From positions 1 through 7,421 of the forward strand of contig JBFXHX010000083.1 in NCBI GenBank assembly GCA_050176585.1: DNA of 7,421 bases, in the 5' to 3' direction. Source of the DNA: CAYYWP01 sp050176585. Its GTDB lineage: Bacteria; Desulfobacterota; Binatia; HRBIN30; CADEER01. Positions 1 to 6,606 of the stretch are shown piece after piece; positions within the stretch are counted from its first letter, which is position 1, and each line of letters opens with the position of its first letter. The translations under genes were made by a program, and so were the position numbers. The notes below the pieces were generated by a model that was not told the DNA's origin, made no database searches, and saw only the letters and a program-made list of their open reading frames with translations.

Positions 1-1
1 C

Positions 2-1195
2 GAGCCCATCAAATGGGGTCTCGACGTCAGCCGGATCGCAGTGCCCACCGTGCTGCTCTGCCCCGCGGAGATGGCTGCGGCGTTTCGGGAGCGCGGCCCA
101 TCGGCCGATGTCCACCTCGTCACCGTGGCGCGCGCCGAGCGGTTGTCGATACGCGACAAGCTCGACGCCCTCCACGAGACCTGTCGCGCGGAGGACCACC
201 CGGGCGACGGCTACTTCTGGGTGAATGCCGAGCTACTCTACCAACACCTGTCGTTCGAGTTTCTGTACGCGGACGTGCTGGCGCGCGCGCTCCGCGAGCT
301 CGGCGCCGGCGGCGCGTACTTCCAGATGCCCGGCTACGACCCCGGGAGCTTCTTCGGCGGGCCGAGGCACACGCTGGAGGCCGCGTACCACCGATGCGAT
401 GGCAACCCGGCGCAGCTCTTTGAAACACTGCCAGGCGGCAACAGTCCGGCCCCGCTGTTTCGGGCGGCATTCGGCGTGAACGCCCCCGTCGATCTGAATC
501 TCAACCTCGCCCGGCTCATCGAGGAACCGATCCTGCACGTGGCCGGAGACAGCCACGTGTACAACTGCTTTACGCCGAACACCGCGATCGGCTGCCGGGC
601 AAACGTCCTGGTGCGCACGCGAGACGTCTCGGCAATCCCGGTGCCGTACGCCTATCAGTTCTCACACCACCTCGGGGGCCGCACGATGCACCATGCGGGG
701 CGACCCGGCGCGCTGCTCGCGGTGGCGGCGCAGTGCGGTCTGAAGGACGGCGATGCCGTCGTGTGGGTGTTCGGCGAGATCGATGTCCGCTGCCACATCC
801 TCAAGCGCCACAAGGAGGACGGGCGCCCTCTAGCCGAGGTGATCGATACGCTCGCACGGCATTACATCCGCAGCATCCTCGAAGTCCGGCACCGCCACCC
901 GCGCACTCGGCACGTCGTGTTCGCGCCCATTCCGCCCTTGGACAATCCCCATTACAGCTCGGACAGCCTTCCGGTCTTCGGGAGCATCGAGGAGCGCATC
1001 GCGCTGACGCGGCAACTGCGCGCTGCGCTCGCGGCGTCGTGCGCTCGACACGACATTTGGTTCCTCGATGTCGCGGCGCCGTTCGAAACCGAGCGCGGCG
1101 ACCTGCGCTGGGAGTTGAGCGACCACTTCTGTCACATCGCGAGCAGCTACCAGGCGCCCATCCTGGAACGGCTGTACACCGCGCTAGCGGATTGA
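2..1195 (+). CDS. SGNH/GDSL hydrolase-like protein with extra N-terminal region, 5'-truncated by the window edge
   Basis: Likely an SGNH-fold esterase, deacylase or acyl-transferring enzyme acting on a glycan; the substrate cannot be read from sequence. Numbering from the GTG at 41, the SGNH blocks are GDSH at residues 169-172 (block I nucleophile Ser171), FGEIDVRCH at 244-252 (unusual block III), and SDHFCHI at 360-366 (block V-like Asp361/His365 pair). The SGNH part covers about residues 163-384. The first 160 residues precede it, contain an aromatic-rich stretch (GYFWVNAELLYQH, 57-69) and have no motif I recognise. The frame stays open to the left edge with the same G/C-rich third positions, and the GTG at 41 has no Shine-Dalgarno sequence, so the true start is probably outside the window; GTG 41 is the fallback. 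There is no signal peptide or membrane segment in the visible part. The gene converges with the minus-strand glycosyltransferase operon, ending 24 nt from it. I am confident in the SGNH-like core and unsure of the function. Confidence 0.78.
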   Translation, partial: EPIKWGLDVSRIAVPTVLLCPAEMAAAFRERGPSADVHLVTVARAERLSIRDKLDALHETCRAEDHPGDGYFWVNAELLYQHLSFEFLYADVLARALRELGAGGAYFQMPGYDPGSFFGGPRHTLEAAYHRCDGNPAQLFETLPGGNSPAPLFRAAFGVNAPVDLNLNLARLIEEPILHVAGDSHVYNCFTPNTAIGCRANVLVRTRDVSAIPVPYAYQFSHHLGGRTMHHAGRPGALLAVAAQCGLKDGDAVVWVFGEIDVRCHILKRHKEDGRPLAEVIDTLARHYIRSILEVRHRHPRTRHVVFAPIPPLDNPHYSSDSLPVFGSIEERIALTRQLRAALAASCARHDIWFLDVAAPFETERGDLRWELSDHFCHIASSYQAPILERLYTALAD

Positions 1196-1219
1196 GGCGG
1201 CTGTCGCGCCGAAAGCGGC

Positions 1220-2467
1220 TCAGGGCGCGGCCTCGCGTGTGATCTTCTCCAGCCAGCCGCGCGACGCCGAATGCGGCCACACTGTCCAACTGTGCAGGAA
1301 TCGCTGCGAGTGGAACGCGAACTCCTGTTCGGGGGGGTCGCGGCGGAGGAACTCGGCCAGCTCCGCGCCTTGGAGATCGTACCGGTAGAGCTCGACGTCA
1401 TCGGCTGAGTGCGCGCCAACGTACCAGAAGTCGAAGTCCTCCACGCCGGCGGGAACCTCACTGGGCGCCAATCGCACCTGGAAGCGTTGCTGCCGGAAGT
1501 AGCGGTCGGACCAGCGCGCCTCATCCGCTGCATCGGGCTCCGGTGGGAGGCGATTCTGCAGAGCGTGATCGGACACCGCGCGCAGCCCGTAGTGAATTCC
1601 GGAATATCGCTCCCAGTCGCGCAGCGAACGCGCGGTACCGAGACCGTAGGGCCCGAAGGCGATCTCGCAGGGCGTGTCGTCGATGCGCAAGAGCTGGCGA
1701 ACACGCTGCAGGCTGCGGTAGTCGTGGAAGGGCCACTGCGCGTGGTCGCCCCAGTGTTTGGGGAATTCAGTCCGCCCGTAGTGGTGCCACAGCACGAGCC
1801 GGTGCGGATGGAACAGGTCGTACCCGTGCGTGAACGCGCGCACCGCGAGGGTCGGCTCCTCGCCGAAGAAGTAGAGCTTCGGATCGTGCGGGACCTCTTC
1901 GCAAAAGCGCCCGAGCGTGAACGCGAAGTGGGCGGAGAAGAAGCGCGCCGGAATCGGCGCGGAGAGCGCAGCACAGTCGTCGATCGTCTCCGGCAGGGCC
2001 TCCACCGGCCCGTCGACCGAGAACTTGCGGAACCGCATGCGGTACGGCAGCGGGACGCGGCCCGCCGGGTCCTCGTGCGGATGATACACCGGCGCGTAGC
2101 TGGTGAGCAGGGGCTTCGCAACGCCCGCGGCCTGCAAATTGCGGAACATCTGAAGGCAGAGCTCGTCCCAGCCGTCCACGAAGCGGTGATGCGAGTCCAG
2201 GTGCAGCGTGTACGGCTCGCCGTCGTAGAGCTGCTGGATGCGATGGCGCGCCCAGCACGCGCCGCGGGCGCGGCGGTAATCGATGTCGATGATGCGGAAG
2301 CGCGCGTCCCGCGCGTACTCGCCGAGACTGTCCGCTTCGTCGCGCTGCCAGCAAATCCCGAAGGTGAGTCGCTCCGGACGGGCCGCGCGCGCCAGGCAGT
2401 CGGCGAGCGTCGGCAGCAGCTCGGGATCGCGGTACGCGGCGATCTGGACGAAGATGCGTTCGCGCAC
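1220..2467 (-). CDS. Skp1-type GlcNAc transferase family (GT60-like) glycosyltransferase, paralog 2
   Basis: Predicted cytoplasmic GT-A glycosyltransferase related to the 'GlcNAc' family whose known member, Dictyostelium Gnt1, adds GlcNAc to hydroxyproline of Skp1 using a UDP-sugar. Seen in the 415-residue product: N-terminal strand and AAYRDPEL (10-17), CWQRD (39-43), RGACWARHRIQQLY (68-81), metal-site candidate LHLDSHHRF (88-96, with Asp91, His93, His94), FFSAHFAFTLGRF (176-188), and FFGEEPTLAVRAFTHGYDLFHPH (200-222) followed by LWHHYGR. A separate C-terminal module (about 331-410) ends in TVWPHSASRGWL and is shared with the paralog at 3596-4870. The GTG start at 2467 is chosen because the conserved domain begins immediately; it lies 5 nt after the stop of the HprK-like gene and has no good Shine-Dalgarno, so it probably depends on coupling. 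It is the last gene of the minus-strand run. The sugar donor and acceptor are not known, and a bacterial acceptor need not be Skp1-like. Confidence 0.87.
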   Translation of the reverse strand: MRERIFVQIAAYRDPELLPTLADCLARAARPERLTFGICWQRDEADSLGEYARDARFRIIDIDYRRARGACWARHRIQQLYDGEPYTLHLDSHHRFVDGWDELCLQMFRNLQAAGVAKPLLTSYAPVYHPHEDPAGRVPLPYRMRFRKFSVDGPVEALPETIDDCAALSAPIPARFFSAHFAFTLGRFCEEVPHDPKLYFFGEEPTLAVRAFTHGYDLFHPHRLVLWHHYGRTEFPKHWGDHAQWPFHDYRSLQRVRQLLRIDDTPCEIAFGPYGLGTARSLRDWERYSGIHYGLRAVSDHALQNRLPPEPDAADEARWSDRYFRQQRFQVRLAPSEVPAGVEDFDFWYVGAHSADDVELYRYDLQGAELAEFLRRDPPEQEFAFHSQRFLHSWTVWPHSASRGWLEKITREAAP

Positions 2468-2472
2468 GGCGC

Positions 2473-3312
2473 TCAGTGGAAGGACTCCACCAGCTCGAGG
2501 AACGGCGCGAGCTGGTCGAAGCGGCTGTAGCTCAACCTGTAGGTGTCGACGCTGCGCGCCAGGTCGGTCACGCGCCCCACGCCGTGATCGGGCAGGTTAC
2601 GCGCGTTGGCCACTGTTTCGATCAACCGCACGGCGGCGCGCGCGGGGGTGAGCCGTGTCAGCTCGAAGCGGGCATCCGCGGCAAAGCGGGGAAACACGAT
2701 GAGCCGCGGCGCGATGGACGGCCGGCACGCCGCGGCGCTGAACAGCTCGCGCGGCACCAGGGTCACCAGATCGTCCTGCAGCACCCGGCCGCGGTCCAAG
2801 CGCTCGAGGCCCAAGAGCTCCTCCCAGGGGCCTTTGAAGCAGAACGGCCGCGCAAAGCTCTCCAGCAGCGCTTGCGCGTCGGCCAGGTAGCATGCTTCAT
2901 CGGATAACGGCGCGAGGCCGCGCAAGCTCAGCCAGGCGGAGAGCATGGTCTTGCCGCTGCCGGTGGGACCCGGCAGCACGACGCCGTCCTCTCCGCGGCC
3001 GACCACCGCCGCGTGGATGACCAATCCGCCGTCGCTCTTGCCGATCAGGTGATCCAGCGCCGCCTGCAGCAGGAGATGCCCGACGGCGGCCACGGACTCG
3101 CCGCGATAGAGGCAGGTACGGCCGCAGAACAGCGTCAGCAGCGGGGAATCGTCGCGTGCGCCGATCCGAAAGATCACGTCCGGCAGACGGTCATCGCCGG
3201 CGGCGACAGCGCCGAACGCGAGCTCCGATGCGTATCGGGCGCGCTCGCCGCTCCATTCGATGCCGACGACCTGGCCCGCGAACGGCACGACGCGGTGACC
3301 GCGAGGGCTCAC
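2473..3312 (-). CDS. HPr kinase/phosphorylase-related P-loop protein
   Basis: The 279-residue product resembles the C-terminal catalytic domain of HprK-related kinases. Visible motifs: LVIHAAVV (97-104), Walker A GPTGSGKT (115-122), SDEACYL (137-143) at the place of the HprK acidic motif, RPFCFKG (155-161), and a C-terminal helix-rich part with LIVFPRFAAD (204-213). The N-terminal 90 residues are a short beta-rich segment, not the usual HprK N-terminal domain, and no HPr or PTS gene is nearby, so a role in carbon catabolite control is unlikely. HprK homologues next to PqqD-like proteins are known; some, in lasso peptide clusters, phosphorylate a precursor peptide. A kinase or nucleotide-dependent role on a peptide or carrier is inferred here. 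The GTG start overlaps the stop of the PqqD-like gene by 4 nt (GTGA), with GGAAG upstream, indicating translational coupling. The stop lies 5 nt before the next glycosyltransferase. Confidence 0.85.
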   Translation of the reverse strand: MSPRGHRVVPFAGQVVGIEWSGERARYASELAFGAVAAGDDRLPDVIFRIGARDDSPLLTLFCGRTCLYRGESVAAVGHLLLQAALDHLIGKSDGGLVIHAAVVGRGEDGVVLPGPTGSGKTMLSAWLSLRGLAPLSDEACYLADAQALLESFARPFCFKGPWEELLGLERLDRGRVLQDDLVTLVPRELFSAAACRPSIAPRLIVFPRFAADARFELTRLTPARAAVRLIETVANARNLPDHGVGRVTDLARSVDTYRLSYSRFDQLAPFLELVESFH

Positions 3313-3578
3313 GGCACTTCCACGACTCCCTGCTCGAGAAGCACGCGAAAGACCTCATCGAGGTCCTGGCGCAGCTCGGGCGCTTCCGGGTAGGCGTCGC
3401 GCAGGATGGACTCGATCGCCTCGATGCTGCGCTGCCCGTCGCAGAGCTTCCAGATGAGGGAGGCGGTCTCGTTCAGGTAGAGGGCCTTCGCTTCGGCGGA
3501 GTGATACAGCATGAACTCGCCGTCCAGGTCCGCAGATTCGTAACCGCTCTTGTGTCTGGGCGTCATCGTTCGATCCAT
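3309..3578 (-). CDS. PqqD-family peptide-binding protein
   Basis: The 89-residue product has the usual PqqD length and pattern: short beta strands with LDGEFMLYH (18-26), the hallmark ALYLNETASLIWKLCDG (32-48), a helix with SIEAIESIL (51-59), YP (63-64), and a closing helix DLDEVFRVLLEQGVV (72-86). PqqD-fold proteins (RRE domains) bind the leader or whole of a peptide and present it to modifying enzymes; here the likely partners are the HprK-like protein and the glycosyltransferases. The frame is open for 39 further codons upstream, but that part overlaps the end of the preceding gene in another frame and looks like shadow sequence. The ATG at 3578 is preceded by GGGAGG at ideal distance, which decides the start. 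It lies 17 nt after the upstream gene and overlaps the HprK-like gene by 4 nt. No PQQ synthesis genes or precursor peptide are visible. Confidence 0.88.
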   Translation of the reverse strand: MDRTMTPRHKSGYESADLDGEFMLYHSAEAKALYLNETASLIWKLCDGQRSIEAIESILRDAYPEAPELRQDLDEVFRVLLEQGVVEVP

Positions 3579-3582
3579 TGAT

Positions 3583-3588
3583 CCTCCC
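3583..3588 (-). promoter_or_regulatory. Ribosome binding site of the PqqD-like gene
   Basis: The minus strand reads GCGGGAGGATCAATG, giving a strong GGGAGG Shine-Dalgarno 4 nt from the ATG at 3578. It is the best ribosome binding site in the window, and it rules out the longer upstream reading of this frame and the second ATG at 3566. Confidence 0.8.
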
Positions 3589-3595
3589 GCCGGTT

Positions 3596-4870
3596 TTACG
3601 GCACCTCTGAAAACTGGCTCGGAGTCGGTCGCGGCCATGCGCCCACGATCCGATCCAGCCAGCCGCGGCGCGCGCTGTGCGGCCAGACGGTCCATGTGTG
3701 CGGCTGGCGCCGGTCGAAAAAGGCGATGAAAAAACCGATGTGGTCGCCGCTCTGGCTCGACAGAATCGGCTCGTACCGGGGGCGCAGGTAGTCCTCGCGG
3801 AAGAGCTCGGTGCCGTCCTCCGCATTAGCGAACACGCCCCACATGTGCAGGTCATCGAACTCGAGCCGGGCGCGTTCTATGGACAGGTCGGCACAGTGGC
3901 TGGTGAGCAGCTGCGCCCGCCACTCGTCCTCGGATGCGTGCTGGAGCGGATCGGGCGGCGTCCCATTCGCGAGCGTGTAGCGCTGCACGCCGCGGGTGGC
4001 AAACTCGATGCCGGCGAAGCGCTCGTACTCCTCGAGGCTGCGCTCGGTTCCGAATCCGTAGCGCTCGAAGACGTCCCGGGGCGTGCCGTCGACGCCGAAC
4101 TGCCGCCGATACAGGTTGATCGCGCGCGCGTTCCGCAACCCCCAATCCGAATGGTCGTTCCAGTGGCAGATGCGGCCTTTGCGCGAGTACTCGTGCCAAA
4201 GGATCGTCTCGTGTGGTGTGAACAGGTCGTAGCCGTGCGTCCATGCCCGTACGCACATGACGATCTCTTCCCCGTGGAAGTAGCCGCTCGGGTCGATCAC
4301 CACCTCTTCGTTGAAGCGGCCGAGGCTGAAGCTGAAGTGGGCGGACCAGAACCGGCACGGGATCGGGGCGGTGGGTCGCGCCGGCGGCACGAACGGGCGC
4401 ATGAACACGACGCCGCCTGTTTCGAAGCGATCGAGGCCGAGCCCCCAGACGTCCTGGCAGCGACCGTTCGGATCGTCCCACGGATCGAACCCGGGAACGT
4501 AACCGGTGAGGATCGGCTTCGGCACGCCCTGATGCCGGAGCTGCTCGATCATGTCGATCAGCTTCCGATCCCACTCCGGGGCGAAGCGGTGGTGACCGTC
4601 GATCTGCAGCGCGTAGGTCTCGCCGCCGTAGCGCTGCTGGATCAGGTGTCGCGCCCAGCAGACGCCGCGGCTCTCCTGATACGGAACGTCGATGATGTCG
4701 ACCCGCGGATCGGATTCGAACTCCGCGAGTGAGTCCGCCGCGTCGCGCTGCCAGCAGATGCACACCCGCAACCGGCTCGCGTCGGCGGCTTGCGCGAAGC
4801 AGTCGCGCAGCGTGTTGATCAGGTCGAATTCCCGGTACGCCGCGATGCTGATGAAGATCGTCGGCTTCAC
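3596..4870 (-). CDS. Skp1-type GlcNAc transferase family (GT60-like) glycosyltransferase, paralog 1
   Basis: A 424-residue GT-A enzyme, paralogous along its whole length to the product of 1220-2467. Motifs fall at matching positions: SIAAYREFDL (8-17), CWQRDAADSL (39-48), SRGVCWARHLIQQRY (67-81), metal-site candidate LQIDGHHRF (88-96, with Asp91, His93, His94), FWSAHFSFSLGRF (174-186), FHGEEIVMCVRAWTHGYDLFTPH (198-220) and LWHEYSR. The C-terminal module (about 328-408) ends in TVWPHSARRGWL. The family's characterised member glycosylates hydroxyproline in a protein, so a peptide or protein acceptor is plausible, especially next to a PqqD-like gene. The frame is open for 121 codons upstream, but that section is Arg/Ala-rich shadow sequence over the preceding gene. 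The true start is the GTG at 4870, where the conserved fold begins; it overlaps the previous stop as GTGA and is preceded by AAGGAG. Paralog divergence suggests a different donor or acceptor from the second copy. Confidence 0.87.
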   Translation of the reverse strand: MKPTIFISIAAYREFDLINTLRDCFAQAADASRLRVCICWQRDAADSLAEFESDPRVDIIDVPYQESRGVCWARHLIQQRYGGETYALQIDGHHRFAPEWDRKLIDMIEQLRHQGVPKPILTGYVPGFDPWDDPNGRCQDVWGLGLDRFETGGVVFMRPFVPPARPTAPIPCRFWSAHFSFSLGRFNEEVVIDPSGYFHGEEIVMCVRAWTHGYDLFTPHETILWHEYSRKGRICHWNDHSDWGLRNARAINLYRRQFGVDGTPRDVFERYGFGTERSLEEYERFAGIEFATRGVQRYTLANGTPPDPLQHASEDEWRAQLLTSHCADLSIERARLEFDDLHMWGVFANAEDGTELFREDYLRPRYEPILSSQSGDHIGFFIAFFDRRQPHTWTVWPHSARRGWLDRIVGAWPRPTPSQFSEVP

Positions 4871-6606
4871 GATTCCTTGCGCTCCTTGCCCTCGTAGTGA
4901 TGCACGCGGCAATGGCGGATGGGCGAGGCCAGCAGGACCGCGGAGCGCAGCTGGCCCGTGCGGCTGAGCTGGAACATGTGCGACATCCAGGTCTGCTCGA
5001 ACGGATGCGCCCACCGCGAGGCGAGGAACATGCGCTGGTTGCCGGCGCGGCTGACGACCTGCGGCCAGTTCGCGTAGTACACCTCGCCGCTGGCGTATGG
5101 CAGCCCGAGCACGGAGCCGATGTGCTCGAAGCGAGTCGAGGGCATGACGTCCGCGAAGCCTTCGCGCGGCAGCATCGGGATCTCCGGCCAGACCTCGCGC
5201 CGCAAGCGCGCGGGCACGTTGTACCAGGCCCACTGCTGCGAGTTATCGCCGTAGGCCTCGGTGAAGCTCAGCTTGAGGAAGTCGAAGCCCTCCTTCTCCA
5301 TGATGAGCAACGCCTTCCGATAGAGCCCGTCCACCCACGTGGGAAATCCGTTCGCGCACGGGCCGGCATCGCTCGGCTGCGCGAGCATGTCGTCCTCGAA
5401 AAAGAACATGTAGTCGTGCCCGCTCGCGTCGAAGTGCTCCGCGGCGAGCTGGCGCGCTCCGCAGATGCCGACGTTGTCGCGCTTGATGTGCTCGAAGCCG
5501 TATTCGGCGCAGAGCTGTACGTATTCGGGCGCCGTCCGCAGGTCGGTGCTGTTGTCGATCAGGTAGCGCGTCGTCTCGGTCAAGAAGCCCGGCTGCGCGC
5601 TCCAGCTCTCCAGCAACAGCCGGAGCTGCGCCGGGCTGTTGAACGTCACCGCGTACAGAGCGGTCGACAGCCGTCCGAGATCGACATTCGCCACGTCGAA
5701 GGCGCGCGGGCGCGGCCGGAGCGCCTCGATCGGTTGCGACGAGACCTCGATCGACTCGGTCGTGACTACCGGCACGCGGTCGTGAAGCAGCGCGTGGAGA
5801 AAATGGAGGATCAAGCCATCTCCGGGCAGGTCGAACCGGTCGTAACTCTCCGGTTCACGGTACGTCATGATCGAGAAGATGCTCTCCTCGGTGCCCATCT
5901 CGCCCTGCGCCAGGCTGAGCTCGAGCAGCCGGTAGTAGAGGCGATTGGCGCGCGAGATCGCCTGTCGCTCGCCGCCGAACAGCCCGCCGCGCGCGACCCA
6001 GCGCACGTGGTCGGTGCGGGCGAACTGCGCGATCGCCTGGCGATCGAACCCGTGAATTTCGCCGCCGCCTTCGTAGGGAAAACACAAGAAGAGAAACTTC
6101 TCCAGGAGCGGCTGGAGACGCTCCGGCCAGCGGGCGTCGCCGAGGTACGCGCCGCACGTCGAGGCCAGGCCGCCGTCGATCCAGCAAAAGTGACCGGTTC
6201 CGAAGGGGTTGATGATGCTCTGGTCGTGTAGCATCCCCATCTTGCTCATCACCATCGGGTTGTAGAGCTCCATGTTGGCCTGTGGGCTCTCGGCCAACCA
6301 CCCGGCGCGCGCGCGCCAGGCCGGATCGCGCCGGATCTCCTGCACCCGGTCGAAGAAGGGGAACTCGGTCCGGAAGCTGTCGGTGCTGCGGTGGAACACG
6401 CGCGTGTTCTCGCGCCGGCGGTGCTGCCAGACGAACGGCTCGTGGCGCGGCTCGATATAGATGCTCATCGGCGCGTCGACCTTGAGCAGGTACGAAAAGC
6501 TGTCGAGATAGGCCTGGAATGGGCGGACATAGCCGGCGCCGAGGTTCTCCACCACCGCGCCGCGTCCGAGGTCGAACAGACCCGTCACCAGCGTGAGGTT
6601 CTGCAT
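4867..6606 (-). CDS. Two-domain putative glycosyltransferase: HtrL/YibB-type domain plus GT2-like domain
   Basis: The 579-residue product appears to fuse two glycosyltransferase-like domains. Residues 1-285 match the HtrL/YibB (WlaTC-like) pattern: LVTGLFDLGRG (6-16), PFQAYLDSF (29-37), a strand SIYIEP (48-53), KMGMLHDQSIINPFGT (122-137), CWIDGG (141-146), the GGLFGG (207-212) and NRLYYRLLE (221-229) blocks, and GTEESIFSIM (238-247). After a Pro/Arg linker (about 286-312), a GT2-like fold starts with STALYAVTFNSP (314-325), continues with YLIDNSTD (348-355), and carries FFFEDDM (401-407), whose EDD is the likely metal-binding acidic motif. Residues 430-579 contain no motif I recognise. There is no membrane segment. 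HtrL/YibB proteins occur in lipopolysaccharide and capsule loci, but few have a proven activity. The ATG at 6606 has only a weak Shine-Dalgarno. The 3' end overlaps the next gene by 4 nt. Two domains imply either two sugar transfers or one catalytic and one recognition domain. Confidence 0.8.
   Translation of the reverse strand: MQNLTLVTGLFDLGRGAVVENLGAGYVRPFQAYLDSFSYLLKVDAPMSIYIEPRHEPFVWQHRRRENTRVFHRSTDSFRTEFPFFDRVQEIRRDPAWRARAGWLAESPQANMELYNPMVMSKMGMLHDQSIINPFGTGHFCWIDGGLASTCGAYLGDARWPERLQPLLEKFLFLCFPYEGGGEIHGFDRQAIAQFARTDHVRWVARGGLFGGERQAISRANRLYYRLLELSLAQGEMGTEESIFSIMTYREPESYDRFDLPGDGLILHFLHALLHDRVPVVTTESIEVSSQPIEALRPRPRAFDVANVDLGRLSTALYAVTFNSPAQLRLLLESWSAQPGFLTETTRYLIDNSTDLRTAPEYVQLCAEYGFEHIKRDNVGICGARQLAAEHFDASGHDYMFFFEDDMLAQPSDAGPCANGFPTWVDGLYRKALLIMEKEGFDFLKLSFTEAYGDNSQQWAWYNVPARLRREVWPEIPMLPREGFADVMPSTRFEHIGSVLGLPYASGEVYYANWPQVVSRAGNQRMFLASRWAHPFEQTWMSHMFQLSRTGQLRSAVLLASPIRHCRVHHYEGKERKES
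4882..4887 (-). promoter_or_regulatory. Ribosome binding site of the first GT60-like gene
   Basis: The minus strand carries AAGGAG 11 nt before the GTG at 4870, and a second AAGGA 3 nt before it (4874-4878). Both lie inside the end of the preceding gene. They support the GTG at 4870 over the 121-codon longer reading, and fit coupled re-initiation at the GTGA overlap. Confidence 0.6.

Noticed and set aside
1208..1219. GCCG-AAAG-CGGC hairpin in the convergent gap, as a possible terminator
   Set aside because: Only a 4-bp stem with no T-tract on either strand; too weak to call a terminator.
1147..2121. 324-codon minus-strand open frame overlapping the second GT60-like gene
   Set aside because: Ser/Arg/Thr-rich product with low-complexity runs, in the +1 frame of a clear gene.
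1409..2530. 373-codon plus-strand open frame antisense to the second GT60-like gene
   Set aside because: Same mirror-frame composition with no motif; the minus strand encodes an evident glycosyltransferase.
3579..3695. 39-codon N-terminal extension of the PqqD-like gene
   Set aside because: It overlaps the end of the preceding gene, lacks PqqD similarity, and the ATG at 3578 has a strong GGGAGG site.
4871..5233. 121-codon N-terminal extension of the first GT60-like gene
   Set aside because: It is rich in Arg, Ala and Pro, overlaps the preceding gene fully in another frame, and the conserved domain starts right after the GTG at 4870, which has Shine-Dalgarno sequences.
4897..6231. 444-codon plus-strand open frame antisense to the HtrL-GT2 fusion gene
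   Set aside because: Typical high-GC mirror frame: rich in Arg, Ala, Glu and Val, no recognisable motif, while the opposite strand carries clear conserved domains.
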